Shown here: positions 1 through 9,506 of the stretch, piece by piece
Position numbering within the stretch: the first letter of the stretch is position 1
How the letters are laid out: every line of letters begins with the position of its first letter
DNA from: Rhynchopus sp. YZ270_cl-10
Lineage: Eukaryota; Euglenozoa; Diplonemea; Diplonemida; Diplonemidae
Length of the DNA stretch: 64,000 nt
Direction: 5' to 3'
Assembly: GCA_964035575.1 (NCBI GenBank)
Contig: OZ037928.1
Location: forward strand, 682,001 to 746,000
The notes under the pieces: generated by a model
What the model was told of the DNA's origin: nothing
The model's database searches: none
The model's input: only the letters and a program-made list of their open reading frames with translations
Made by a program: the position numbers and the translations under genes

Positions 1-9
1 AAGTTATTA

Positions 10-230
10 TATGCAGGCACACCTCCCCCGAACCTGACCCCACTGTACGCTGCACAGCCATACAGATGAAATCACACAGACAATAAAAAGTTGACTTGAA
101 ATACAACACACCCTCTCGCGAACAGTGTACCTTTTTTGGTACAGAAACCGCACCGGTGGGGTGGACACCCCCACCCCAACTATGCAGTCCTGCATCCATT
201 TCGAGGTTGAAGTCTGATAAACAACAGAAC
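10..230. repeat. Dispersed repeat modules C and A
   Basis: Two short modules that recur through the window lie side by side. Module C (here about 10-75, TGCAGGCACACCTCC to CAGATGAAA) recurs near 3733, 4968, 24837 and 35331. Module A (about 91-215, TTGACTTGAAATACAA, CCTCTCGCGAACAGTGTACC, then TGGACACCCCC and ATGCAGTCCT) recurs near 4712, 6505, 17439, 21005, 57521, 59545 and 63614. No coding potential is visible. They resemble SINE or MITE fragments, but no promoter boxes or clean ends could be defined. Confidence 0.7.
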
Positions 231-780
231 CACGTCTCCGATAATACACTCCGAACGGTTTGAGCACCTTTCTTTTCGAACACATTTGCCATGGCTGGGA
301 GCAACCTTCATTGAGAAGAAATCCAGCTTGTTCCGGGATGGCTTTCGGAATGTGGTTTGGGAGGTAGTCCGACACCCCCCCTCCCCGCGTTCCCTTCCTT
401 TCGAAGAGTGGTCTATTTGATAAATGCAGTGGGGAATTTTTTTTTTTGAAAACTTGGTTGTATTAGTGTAGCCACCCTAGAGTGTGCTCCACTATTTTTT
501 TTTTTTGGCTCCTTCGTCTGCGTGAACGGAGGTTGGGTGTCACGCCCCAGACACACCTCTCCACCTCACCATAGTGCCGTGGTGCTATCACAATGAGGAT
601 GGACGTAGTCGCCAGCAATGTTGCAGCCGTGGATGGCTCCTTCATCCTCGTCCTTTGGCAAATGGGATTTGTGGTGAGGCCGATGCCTTTGATGTCAGAG
701 CTTTGTGTGCTTGCGTTGTCTGAGAGCTCAGAGCGGGGGGTATGTTGTGAGGGGGGCAGGGAGTTGGGTGGCACCTCACA
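231..780. other. Intergenic, no supported gene
   Basis: This is the stretch before the duplicated myotubularin tail. A minus-strand frame (463-774) is open and moderately protein-like but has no recognisable domain. A partial module E sequence with T-runs lies near 440-510. Nothing else is supportable. Confidence 0.4.
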
Positions 781-1054
781 ATGTGCATCATTCCGTCTCT
801 AGTGTCCATTCATAAAGGCGTCAAACGCATGGAAGTCGTCGTCATGCACTTCATCGTCCGAATCGCTTCCGATGGTGTGGTCATGATCGTCCTTGAGAGC
901 GTGCAGCTCTTCAGGGCGAAGGCGGCGGAGCTCCTCCTGGAGGAGACGTACCTGGCGCTTAGCTTTTTTGCGGTTAGCTCCCACTTTGGTGCGGCGCCTC
1001 GCTCGGGCACGGCGCGTCCTCCGCTGAACCTCGAGAAGAATTCCGCCCTCTACG
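781..1054 (-). pseudogene. Tandem partial duplicate of the myotubularin 3' end
   Basis: This segment repeats about 270 bp found at 1153-1422, including the last coding stretch and stop of the adjacent myotubularin gene (the same DSDDEVHDDDFHAFDAF tail is encoded). The two units start about 370 bp apart. The copy carries substitutions and lacks one T in the region matching 1335-1340, so the frame is broken between the WELTAKK part and the coiled-coil tail. It has no catalytic region and is best read as a dead partial tandem duplication. Similarity stops abruptly near 1054/1422. Confidence 0.8.
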
Positions 1055-1173
1055 CGAACGGAGCAGTCGGGTTGATGACATATGCACCTTGAAATTATGA
1101 ACACTTCGTCGTCTTCTGTTTAGTTAGTGCGCTAGCCACGTCAAATACGCAAATGTGCATCATCCTTCCGTCT

Positions 1174-3309
1174 CTAGTGTCCATTCATAAAGGCGTCAAA
1201 CGCATGGAAGTCGTCGTCATGCACTTCATCGTCAGAATCGCTTCCGATGGTGTGGTCATGATCGTCCTTGAGAGCGTGCAGCTCTTCAGGGCGAAGGCGG
1301 CGGAGCTCCTCCTGGAGGAGACGTACCTGGCGCTTTAGCTTCTTTGCGGTTAGCTCCCACTTCGGTGCGGCACCTCGCTCGGGCACGGCGCGTCCTCCGC
1401 TGAACCTCAAGAAGAACTCCGCCCAGAGCCGCAGCGAATGCGGCCTACTGTCTACCGCCACCCACCCACGCTCCTTCCCCACATGCACATCCCCTCCTCC
1501 CCTCTCAGGGTATTCCCCACAGTACGTATCCAATGAAATCGCCGAACACAAACTCGCATTCACCACTTCACACCGTGGAGTGCCGTTCGCTATCAGCCTT
1601 GGGATGGACTGCGGCCCGCTGTACTGTCTCGGCAGGGTCGTTAACGAGCTGCGACCGACACTGTCGAGGGTCGCAGAGGTGTTTGCCGCGCTTGGCTTGT
1701 TGCCGTGATAGCTTTCGTTGCGGAAGGCGTCCATATTCTCTGGAAGGAAAACATACGACCAGACAGAAACAGTGGCGTTGGGGATGTTATGCTGGGTCCG
1801 TTCGGTAGGGGAGTCGGCTATGAAATTCCCATAAAGGCAAGAGTATTGGCAGTCAGCGAGGAAGAGGAGCAGGTTCTGGTTGAACTCAAACCCCTGCGGG
1901 TTTTGTACTAACAGTTGATGCAAACAGTCGAGAAACTGTAAAAATATCGGCGCCCTCTCGTCCTTCTTCGAAAACCCAGAGCGGGTACGAAAGTTATGCC
2001 CTGCCTGCACCCACTCCTTTTCTATGAGAGTAGCAAGACCCAGAAAGGTTCGACAAAAAGGGTCCAATATGATTTGCACCAAACACACAATTTGCGAGGT
2101 GCGGTCCCAACCATGAGTGCAATGTACAAGAAGCCCGGTTCCTTCGTCAAGCTTTCGTGCACAGTCCGATGCAACGTCGAGAAGACAGGACACCAATTGA
2201 AGCCATTGTGTTCGCTCCAATTCTGACAGCCATTTGTGCTCCCGGCTCTCCTTAGCATTCATCTCGCCGGTTCTTGCAATAAGCTTTGTCAGCTGCACAA
2301 AACTCTCTTGCACCCCCACCAACCTCTCGATTCCCCCAAACAGCACTGGAACACCATACGTTGTGGCGCTCTCCGGCCCCGCACCACGCGCCTTATTCGC
2401 TATAGCATAATGGTAAGGCCTCAGGTCCAGAATCTCAAAATGACCCAAATCGTTTTTATCGTTAGTATGCATCTTTGAAGCTCTCGCTATACCATGAACG
2501 TACTGTACGTCCACCCCGGTTGCCTGGGCCGATCTCGTTAGCGATGCGTGCGAGGAAGCATGGTAGTAAGAGAGGGTTGGAAAGCGGAGATACTCACGAC
2601 TCCGGGCAGAGTCCCGCACATCGTCGTCCGAAAGCGCTGCAGGGACGCACAACGCCTCTGGATAGCTGGGAATAAATTTGTGCCCTTTGTTGATATCAGT
2701 AATCCTCCACCCATTTTCAAGCGCCTTCTGCCTTGCAAACTCCTTCTGCGGGCAATACTGAAACATTTGTGATGCATGCCTCCTTTCCTCCCTCTTCTCT
2801 GCACCATGTACGAAACAGAAAAAATTTGTAATATCCTGCGTCGTTTGCTTTGCTACTGCAGCGCTTAAATGCGAGAACACCTTTTCACGTGAACAATCCT
2901 CGGGTTGAAACGCAATTTTTATTTCACAACATTGCACAAATTGTAATGACAGACACAAAGAATAAGAGCAATTTGGATTTCCCCTTTTATGTCTGACAAC
3001 CTTCCGGAGAGAGGTGAGAGGAAGATCAAATAAAACCCTGTGGTCGTCGCTTTCCGATAGAACCACGACACGATGATTTGTTATGATGAGCATCCCGCGA
3101 ATCCAAAGAGACGTGGCTTCATCGGCACCATGTGGATGAACAGATGGACACAAACAGTTTCGTACCCGCAGCTCTTCACATTCCCCTCGAAGCATTAGCC
3201 GTGCCACCTTATCAGCTGGGATCGCTGAATGCGTTACCGAAGCGCTAGGTTGGACCTTTATTATTTTCGGTGCAGGGTCATTATATGCAGGAAAAAAATC
3301 GGCTAACAT
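1174..3309 (-). CDS. Myotubularin-family phosphoinositide 3-phosphatase
   Basis: The 711-residue protein starts at an ATG (3309) and ends with TAG. A PH-GRAM-like region spans about residues 35-150, followed by a myotubularin phosphatase domain. Family motifs seen are the LDLRPYHYAIANKARG block (294-309), the GGIERLVGVQES block (325-336), the P-loop HCTHGWDRTSQ (396-406, Cys397, Asp402, Arg403) and FLDCLHQLL-PQGFEF (459-476). Active members remove the 3-phosphate from PI3P and PI(3,5)P2 on endosomal membranes. The nucleophile and Arg are kept, but the usual CSDGWDR loop reads CTHGWDR, so the first Asp is His; activity is likely but not certain. A low-complexity linker and a short coiled coil (about 655-680) end in an acidic tail. 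No intron is evident. The 3' end is tandemly duplicated downstream. Confidence 0.93.
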   Translation of the reverse strand: MLADFFPAYNDPAPKIIKVQPSASVTHSAIPADKVARLMLRGECEELRVRNCLCPSVHPHGADEATSLWIRGMLIITNHRVVVLSESDDHRVLFDLPLTSLRKVVRHKRGNPNCSYSLCLSLQFVQCCEIKIAFQPEDCSREKVFSHLSAAVAKQTTQDITNFFCFVHGAEKREERRHASQMFQYCPQKEFARQKALENGWRITDINKGHKFIPSYPEALCVPAALSDDDVRDSARSREYLRFPTLSYYHASSHASLTRSAQATGVDVQYVHGIARASKMHTNDKNDLGHFEILDLRPYHYAIANKARGAGPESATTYGVPVLFGGIERLVGVQESFVQLTKLIARTGEMNAKESREHKWLSELERTQWLQLVSCLLDVASDCARKLDEGTGLLVHCTHGWDRTSQIVCLVQIILDPFCRTFLGLATLIEKEWVQAGHNFRTRSGFSKKDERAPIFLQFLDCLHQLLVQNPQGFEFNQNLLLFLADCQYSCLYGNFIADSPTERTQHNIPNATVSVWSYVFLPENMDAFRNESYHGNKPSAANTSATLDSVGRSSLTTLPRQYSGPQSIPRLIANGTPRCEVVNASLCSAISLDTYCGEYPERGGGDVHVGKERGWVAVDSRPHSLRLWAEFFLRFSGGRAVPERGAAPKWELTAKKLKRQVRLLQEELRRLRPEELHALKDDHDHTIGSDSDDEVHDDDFHAFDAFMNGH

Positions 3310-3503
3310 TTAAAAAAAAAAATTTCCCCGCAAAAAAAAGGGGAAGGGGGAGGGGGGGAAATATGGCCAAAAAAAACCACTAAGATGAAGCCTTCGTTGC
3401 TGAAAAGGTTGCTTTGAAAAAAAAAAAAAAAACGAATAAAACTCCGGAGGGGAGATGGGAAGAGAGGGGGAGAAGGGGAAAGGATGTTAGGCGGAGAAGC
3501 AGT

Positions 3504-3583
3504 ATGTGTGTGTGTTTGATAACGGGTTTAGAGTGGGTAACGCCTGAACGGAGTATGGCCCACTTATGTGTGTGTGTGTGTGG
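3504..3583 (+). repeat. Dispersed module F
   Basis: This copy reads GTGTGTTTGATAAC, then AGTGGGTAACGCCTGAACGG and AGTATGGCCCACTTATGTGTG. Other copies lie at 56988-57120, 62095-62215, and inverted at 58230-58370 and about 6105-6180. The longer copies add a second half containing AATTCTTGCGCAGAATATAGCCC. Confidence 0.7.
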
Positions 3584-3732
3584 GGAGGAGGGTGAGGGGG
3601 AGGTGGGGGGAGGTTAATGGTGGAGGGGGGAGGGGGGAGGAGGGGGGGGATTTTTTGTGTATTCTGGTTTTGGATGGTGGGGGCATGGGTGGGGCGGGGT
3701 GGGGTGGGGGAAAAAAAAAGTGAAGATATTTG

Positions 3733-3815
3733 ATGCAGGCGCACCTCCGACTAACCCACGTATGATGCCAGCTGGATGAAAGTGCTAAGAACCCCTGCGG
3801 CCTACAGAAGATGCA
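3733..3815 (+). repeat. Dispersed module C
   Basis: Core elements are CACCTCCGACTAACCC, GATGCCAGC, GGATGAAAG and CCTGCGGCCTACAGAAGATG. It is closest to the copies at 24837-24910 and 35331-35420. Confidence 0.75.
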
Positions 3816-3865
3816 AAATATTTCGCATATTTTACATCTTCATCAGAAGAATGTAAATACAGTCG

Positions 3866-3970
3866 GTCCACCAAACGTTGTTGGGGTAAAAACGTTTGGT
3901 GGGGTATTAACTTGGTGGATTTGGGGTCGGGGAAAAAAGTTGGTGGGTTTTTACCCCACCAACGTTAGGT
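3866..3970. repeat. Foldback palindrome
   Basis: The arm ACGTTGTTGGGGTAAAAAC (about 3873-3893) is matched inverted by GTTTTTACCCCACCAACGT (3948-3966) across a spacer that repeats the TTGGTGG theme. This is a small MITE-like foldback without coding content. Confidence 0.65.
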
Positions 3971-4004
3971 TGATGACCTGTATGCAAGAAATAGTAGCAT
4001 CGGG

Positions 4005-4130
4005 GTAGGTAAGTAAAGTTGTTTTCGTTGATTGCACAAATCCTCCTGTTTGAGGGATGATTTGGCGACCGTACCCCGGTATATGCTATTTCTCCTTTAA
4101 AGCGAACTTCGTAGGAATAAAACACAAATA
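4005..4130 (+). repeat. Dispersed module D
   Basis: The sequence runs from GTAGGTAAGTAAA through TCCTGTTTGAGGGATGAT and GGCGACCGTACC to CTTCGTAGGAATAAAA. It matches 24698-24822 over about 120 bp, and its first third recurs at 63563-63600. Confidence 0.75.
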
Positions 4131-4420
4131 GAGGGTGAAGAGGAAGTGCCTTTTTTTCTTTTTTGTAGTTTTCGACAATCACCCTGTCCGAGGACGGGGG
4201 TTCTGTACAAAAGGTCGCCCGAAGGCTAAAATGAATTTCAAAAAGGTATAGGATGCAGGTTCATCCTCAATCCTCAATCCAAAGAAATCTCTTTAAGTTA
4301 ACTTTTTTGTCCTCATTATATTCCAATAATGATATCAATACGGAACGCATTTTCTTTCGTGGGGGGTTTTATTGATAAAATAGAAGTTAAATTCTAGAAT
4401 TTCATGGCACGATGTGATTG

Positions 4421-4549
4421 TCCACCTGATTTTTTACCCCGCGTAAAGGCGTGTATAGGGCCGTGTAGGACCGTATAGGTCCGTTCAGGCATATACGGAC
4501 CGTACCGTCCGTACACGCCTTTGCCTTCGTGGGGTAAAAATCAGGCGGG
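4421..4549. repeat. Foldback element family H
   Basis: Near-perfect inverted arms of about 33-38 bp (CACCTGATTTTTTACCCC ending in AAAGGCGTGTA) surround a core of CCGTATAGG-like units. A diverged, shorter relative lies at about 21186-21252, where the inverted GCGTATAGGCG and CGCCTAACGCGGGG arms are recognisable. Its form is that of a non-autonomous DNA element. Confidence 0.65.
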
Positions 4550-5594
4550 ATGTTACCAAAAACGCTGGAAAAAAGAGAAGGGTAAAAATAAAATAGTTTC
4601 AGATATCAACAATACGTAACGCATTTTTCTTTCTTTCGTGGGGGGTTTTTTTTTGGATCGAATCGAATTTGTCCTACAGAAATGTAAGTAAAAAAAAAAT
4701 TTTTTTTTTGGCTTGAAATACAAAGCCCTCTCACGACAGTACCCTTAAAGAGAAAGGGGGGAAAAGGAGGGGGGAAATAGCTATTTGTACAGCATCCTTG
4801 ACTTGACAGGTGGTGAAACGCACAACATCTCAACCTGTTTTGGTGAGGCGTGGCTTCTGCAGTGCGGTTCGTCCCCCAAAAACCGCAAAAGTGTGTTCAA
4901 ATGTTCCTATTTCCTCCTTTATTTCATGAGGTGACAAAAAATAGGGGGGATAGCTTTTTGTATGGCATCCTCGATTGACCCACTGTACGATGCCAGCCAT
5001 CTCGAATGAAAGCAGAAGTACTTTTTTTAAAAAAGGTGAAGCTTGCACAACTGTGTCCACACAACCGAGGCCACACCAATTCCGGAACCATATTAGCTAA
5101 CAACCTGCATGCTTGAAGAAAGAAGAGAAAAAAGGAGGGAGGTGCGCCTCTCGTGACTGTGTGTGTGTGTGTACCTTTGTGCGTGACCGGTACACCGGGT
5201 GTGGACCAGTGCACAGGAAAAAAAATATCTTCAGAAATGAAGGTGTCTCTTGTAAGGCGTACACGACATACATATAAAAAGAAGAGAAAAAAAAAAAAGC
5301 AAAACAAAAAAAAAGGATTCTGTAAGATTTAGCCTCTCGTTGCTTAGTCACCTTAAAAAAGGCATGGGAGAAACCCTTAGAACTTCATGGTGGATTGGAT
5401 TGGTGGTCAGTACTTTGGCCGGTCAGTTTTGAGAGAAAAAAAAGTAGTGGTCATTGGCCAGTACTTACTTAGGCTAAGATTCTGCTGGAGACACAAAAAC
5501 CTTTAGTAAGTAATTGACCAGTACTTTGCCTTGACCAGTTCACCGTGTTGGCAAAAAAACAAAAAACCCCCACCCATGCCCTCCCCCCCCCCCA

Positions 5595-5888
5595 CACGAC
5601 GGGACCCAGTGACAAGTGACAAGTGACAAGTGACAAGTGACAAGTGACAAGTGACAAGTGACAAGTGACAAGTGACAAGTGACAAGTGACAAGTGACAAG
5701 TGACAAGTGACAAGTGACAAGTGACAAGTGACAAGTGACAAGTGAAATCACATGTCATTTCACTTGTCATAATATGACAAAAAAGTCACTTGTCATGACA
5801 AGTGACTTTCTATGGGGAATAGGCTATTTACTTGTCACCTTTTTCACTTGTCATTTTCACTTGTCACTTGTCACTGGGTCCCGTCGTG
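5595..5888. mobile_element. Foldback element with TGACAAG minisatellite body
   Basis: The ends are perfectly inverted for about 29 bp, starting CACGACGGGACCCAG and passing into TGACAAG units. The left arm holds about 19 copies of the 7-bp unit AGTGACA (5609-5742); the right arm has fewer, interrupted copies in inverse orientation. The centre contains further short palindromes. No target duplication is obvious because the left flank is a C-run. There is no coding content, although the 7-bp period keeps several frames open by chance. Confidence 0.8.
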
Positions 5889-6421
5889 CACTGCTGAAGA
5901 TAAGTCCAACGTCCCAAAACCCACTCTCTGGCGTGTCCGATAACACACTGAGACTATTCTCCCCAACTCCCGGACCCCCCAAAAAAAAAAAACTTTATTC
6001 TATAGCAGTGCTCCTCCCCCCCTCCATCCCCCCCCCCCCCCCCCCCGTTTTTTTTGGTATACACTACTTTACAAAAATGGGGGGCGTGCTGTGGGTTGCA
6101 CAAACACACACATATTGGGGCCATATTCTGCACAAGAAATACCCCCTATTAGTTATCAAACACACACAACACCCATACATATGGCAATGCTCCGCGGAAG
6201 AACCTACCCACACCGTTGCTTTGTTAAAGACATTCCCATAACTCTGATGTGACTTTTAAAACCGTTGATCCCGAAGACACAAAAATACACACAAAACAAA
6301 TAATGAAGACTTGAAAGATAAAATTGGCCTCGCGGCCCAGCCAGAGAAAACGTGCTAAAAAAAACGCAGCTCGGTCGTGCCCATGTAAAAAGGGTGGGGG
6401 GGATGGATGTGATCAAAATAA

Positions 6422-6660
6422 AGAAAGGTTTATAAGATGACACCTAAGCCTCTCTGTGTGCTTAGTCACCTTTATCATATTCGTTTATCGCACAGCATCA
6501 GGAATAAAAGTTGGCTTCGAAATAAAAAAACTCTCTCTCTCGTGAACAGTACCTTTTGGTGACATGATATAGGTATAAATGACCGGCTGTACCGTGGGGG
6601 TGGACACACCCCCCAACCATGCAGTCCTACAATACATTGTGTAGTTTACATCTAGAAAAC
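6422..6660 (+). repeat. Dispersed modules B and A in tandem
   Basis: Module B (GGTTTATAAGATGA, CCTAAGCCTCTC, GCTTAGTCACCTT, then CATATTCGTTTATCGCACAGC) is followed directly by module A (6505-6660). The same B-then-A order is seen at 20878-21065 and 57400-57655, suggesting the two are parts of one longer element. Confidence 0.75.
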
Positions 6661-6746
6661 GAAGGGTTATTGGCAAATATAAGGACTACGCTTTTTGCAG
6701 AAGGTGTAAATGTGTCGATGCTTGACACATTTAAAAAACAATGTTT

Positions 6747-6800
6747 TTTGATAAATTGTTGGAGTAATCTCCACTGTATTGTTTTTTTTTTTTTTGAATA
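6747..6800 (+). repeat. Dispersed module E (short copy)
   Basis: It contains GATAAATTGTTGGAGTA and AATCTCCACTGT beside a T-run. Longer copies are at 21850-21925, 58397-58475, 59640-59705 and 61698-61775, where the middle GCCTCGGTTGTGTTGCCACA is present. Confidence 0.65.
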
Positions 6801-7183
6801 AAACGGCCATGTCATTTCTCTTCTCTGTAACAGGCGCGAATCTCCAACCTTCTTTCCCCTCCCTCATTTTTTTTGTTGATAACCTGCTTAATGTAGCCAC
6901 TGTTTGAGACAGTCACTCTTATTTTTTTTTGGAGCCTTTTTTTTTTTTGTTATGTTCTGTTAGGTAAAGGAACCCTCTACCCTTTTCTTTCTTTCCCACC
7001 ACCCTCCCCCTCCTCCTCCTCCCCCAAAAAGTTAACCAAAGAGAGGACGTCCTCACATGTATCCCCACATATAATGATGCAATAATACATGAGGTCCATA
7101 TAATGTTACATGTACCTACCGTACCGTACCCCTTTTGAAAACCTAGAAAAAATCCCAAAAAAAAATCCCAAAAAAAAAAAAAA

Positions 7184-8371
7184 TTAAAATAGCCCGCAAC
7201 ACCCGCCCTTCTTCTTTTTAGGTTGTTGGGGAATGACCGGTTTTCGTCTTTCCTCTGTCACAACCTTTCTGGGTCGTCTGAGGAATACTATACGGCCGTA
7301 TATTTTCGACCCATCGCACGCCAGCTCCACATCCCCAGCGCTGTTGCAGGCGACCTCAAACTCAAGGGTCACACTCATATCGAAGTAGCTGAAGCCCTCA
7401 GCGTTGGGTCTCAACGTCAACCCTTCAAATACGAACACACCACTCTGCTTTGCCACAGAGACCTCCTGCGGGGAGACTACATCCACTTTGCCGTTACAAC
7501 ACCGCACCTTTAGTGTAACCGGATATGACACACCACATGGGGTAGGACTGCGATCCTTATCCACCAACTGCACCACAATATCAGGGACTACCAAGTCCCC
7601 TGCGAAAACCCCCGCTTTGAATTCCCTTTCGTTTAAAGCCAGGGCAGAGTCTCCAGGCGGTGCGTCCCCCCCTGGGGAATATCCGGCCATGAAATCGTCG
7701 GGGAGAAAGAGTTCTTCGAGGAAGATGGTGGGTGGCCGTTTGCTTGCTGGGGTAGGTGGGTTGGATACGTCGACTGCCTCGTCTGCGGGGGCTGCATTCC
7801 GTCTTGGCAACGGCTTCGCATCAGGCGCGCTATGAAACAACGCAGGGTACACAAAAGTCACATCAATCGGCCCGCTGATCAACATAGTAATAAGCTGCTC
7901 TTTGGTAAACCTCGTAGCCGGAGAGGATAGTGGTGTGATATAGGTTATGTCGCAGTTGCAAAACGGGCATTTATATACAGAGGAAAAGCGAAGATACCTG
8001 AACATACAGACATAATGGAATTTATGCGGGCGTGGACAGGAGGTTAAAAACCCCTCATTTCCGTCGATTTCTTCGTAGCATATAGGGCATTCCTCTTGTT
8101 CATGATCGTTTTCTTCTTCCAAGGAGAGAGAGCCGCGGGTTGCGTTAAGCAAAGCTTCCTGCATCATTTTCTTGAGTTCCGGGTTGTTCCCAATCTCCGA
8201 TTTCTCTTCGACAACGAAGGACCGTCTTGACCCGTTGAGTGGAATTTGTACTATGCTTGTCTTTCTCTCTAATAACGACGCGCCTTTGAAGGAAGCCGCC
8301 CCCCTATCCTCTGAAGATCCATCAGTGCACATTGAGGCCCCTCTGATTCTTCGAATCGAATCCTGAGACAT
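7184..8371 (-). CDS. RING-H2 protein with C-terminal prenylation-type motif
   Basis: The start is taken at ATG 8371; the only in-frame alternative just upstream is TTG at 8383. The 395-residue product has a RING finger of C3H2C3 type: Cys95, Cys98, Cys112, His116, His119, Cys122, Cys135 and Cys138. RING domains of this kind usually recruit E2 enzymes as ubiquitin ligases. Residues about 255-360 look like a beta-sandwich (alternating VQLVDKD, VTLKVRC, SGVFVFEGL, VTLEFEV strands) but match no family I can name. The C-terminus is polybasic (KKKKGG) and ends CCGLF; CGLF fits a CaaX box with Phe last, as favoured by geranylgeranyl transferase I, so membrane anchoring is inferred. It ends with TAA. 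Family membership is sure only at the RING. Confidence 0.85.
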   Translation of the reverse strand: MSQDSIRRIRGASMCTDGSSEDRGAASFKGASLLERKTSIVQIPLNGSRRSFVVEEKSEIGNNPELKKMMQEALLNATRGSLSLEEENDHEQEECPICYEEIDGNEGFLTSCPRPHKFHYVCMFRYLRFSSVYKCPFCNCDITYITPLSSPATRFTKEQLITMLISGPIDVTFVYPALFHSAPDAKPLPRRNAAPADEAVDVSNPPTPASKRPPTIFLEELFLPDDFMAGYSPGGDAPPGDSALALNEREFKAGVFAGDLVVPDIVVQLVDKDRSPTPCGVSYPVTLKVRCCNGKVDVVSPQEVSVAKQSGVFVFEGLTLRPNAEGFSYFDMSVTLEFEVACNSAGDVELACDGSKIYGRIVFLRRPRKVVTEERRKPVIPQQPKKKKGGCCGLF

Positions 8372-8987
8372 TTTGGGGGTCAAAAAAAGAAAAAGAAGAA
8401 AAGAAAAGAGTTTAGAAGATGAACACTAAGCCTCTCGTTTGCTTAGTCACCTTGAAGATAACCCCCTCCCCCTTTGTGCTACACAAAAAAACCCCCTCAG
8501 ATTTTGTGAGAAAAAGAGGGAGAAGAAAGAAAGAGGGGGAGAGGAGGAGGAGGAGGAGGAGGAGGGTAGTGTGGTGTTGTGTGGTGTGGTGCAACGATGA
8601 AAAAAAAAGGGGGTGGTGTGGAGAGAGTGTGTGTGGGTGTGTGTTCGAACCACTTCCTGTAAAGGGGGGGAAAGGGGGTTTGTAAGAAAAGTGAAAAAAA
8701 AAAGGGGGGGTACAAAAAAAAAATCAAAAAAGGTTCTGTTTTTGTCTTGTAATTTTGTCGAGTTACCATATTTTCACCGAACGGTGTGCGTAACTTTTAG
8801 TATCAAAAAACTTCTCCTGAAGAAGAAGGGCCATACGATGAAAGGGATTTGAGAAGGGTTATTTTTTTTTGTGGGTAAAACGCGTAAATAAGGTTTTACG
8901 GGTTTACCAGATCAGACGTCTTTTTTGGAGTTGTTGTTGTGTTTTGGGTTCCCAAATTGGGTGGTATTTGTATTTCTTCATGATATT
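8372..8987. other. Intergenic, low complexity
   Basis: This stretch holds one module B copy (8409-8455), a GGA-rich run (8510-8570), GT-rich and A-rich tracts. No gene is seen. Confidence 0.5.
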
Positions 8988-9506
8988 CATAGATGGTAGT
9001 CTGGCAGAGTCTGGCAGAGTCTGGCAGACTTTTTTTTGGAACTTCCCAGACTTTAAAAAGCAAAAAAAAAGTCTGGCAGACTAAAAAAAAAGTCTGGCGA
9101 GAAAAAAAAAAGTCTGGCGAAAAGTCTGGCGAGAAAAAAAAAGTCTGGCGAAAAGTCTGGCGAGAAAAAAAAAAGTCTGGCGAAAAGTCTGGCGAGGAAA
9201 AAAAAAGTCTGGCAAAGTCTGGCGAGGAAAAAAAAAGTCTGGCAAAGTCTGGCAGACTTTTCAAAAATCTGGAGTCTGCCAGACTTTGCCAGACTTTGCC
9301 AGACTTTTTTTTTCTCTCGCCAGACTTTTCACCAGACTTTTTTTTCTCGCCAGACTTTTCGCCAGACTTTTTTTTAGTCTGCCAGACTCTGCCAGACTAA
9401 AAAAAAGTCTGGCGAAAAGTCTGGCGAGAAAAAAAAGTCTGGCAGAGTCTGGCAGACTCCAGATTTTTTGAAAAGTCTGCCAGACTCTGCCAGACTACCA
9501 TCTATG
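8988..9506. mobile_element. Foldback element with GTCTGGC minisatellite body and 6-bp target duplication
   Basis: Inverted ends begin CATAGATGGTAGTCTGGC on the left (8988) and close with the exact complement at 9506. The interior is built from GTCTGGCGA and GTCTGGCAGA units separated by A-runs, on the right in reverse complement, so the whole 519 bp can fold back. Both sides carry the direct hexamer GATATT (8982-8987 and 9507-9512), as expected for a target-site duplication made by a transposase. No open frame of its own looks functional, so it is non-autonomous. Confidence 0.85.

Larger units (their letters stand above)
3310..7183. other. Repeat-rich intergenic region
   Basis: There is no supportable gene in this 3.9 kb. 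It contains G-rich and T-rich runs (3330-3720), dispersed modules F, C, D, B, A and E, three foldback palindromes (3866-3970, 4421-4549, 5595-5888), a fragment resembling 10998-11060 (near 6348-6405), and CT/T-rich tracts. All reading frames here are short, low-complexity or repeat-derived. Confidence 0.6.

Noticed and set aside
463-774. Minus-strand frame of 103 codons downstream of the duplicated myotubularin tail
   Set aside because: Open and of fair composition, but no domain, no homology and a repeat-derived end; not enough to call a gene.
5609-5742. CRISPR-like array
   Set aside because: Seven-bp units without spacers; a simple minisatellite in a eukaryotic foldback element.
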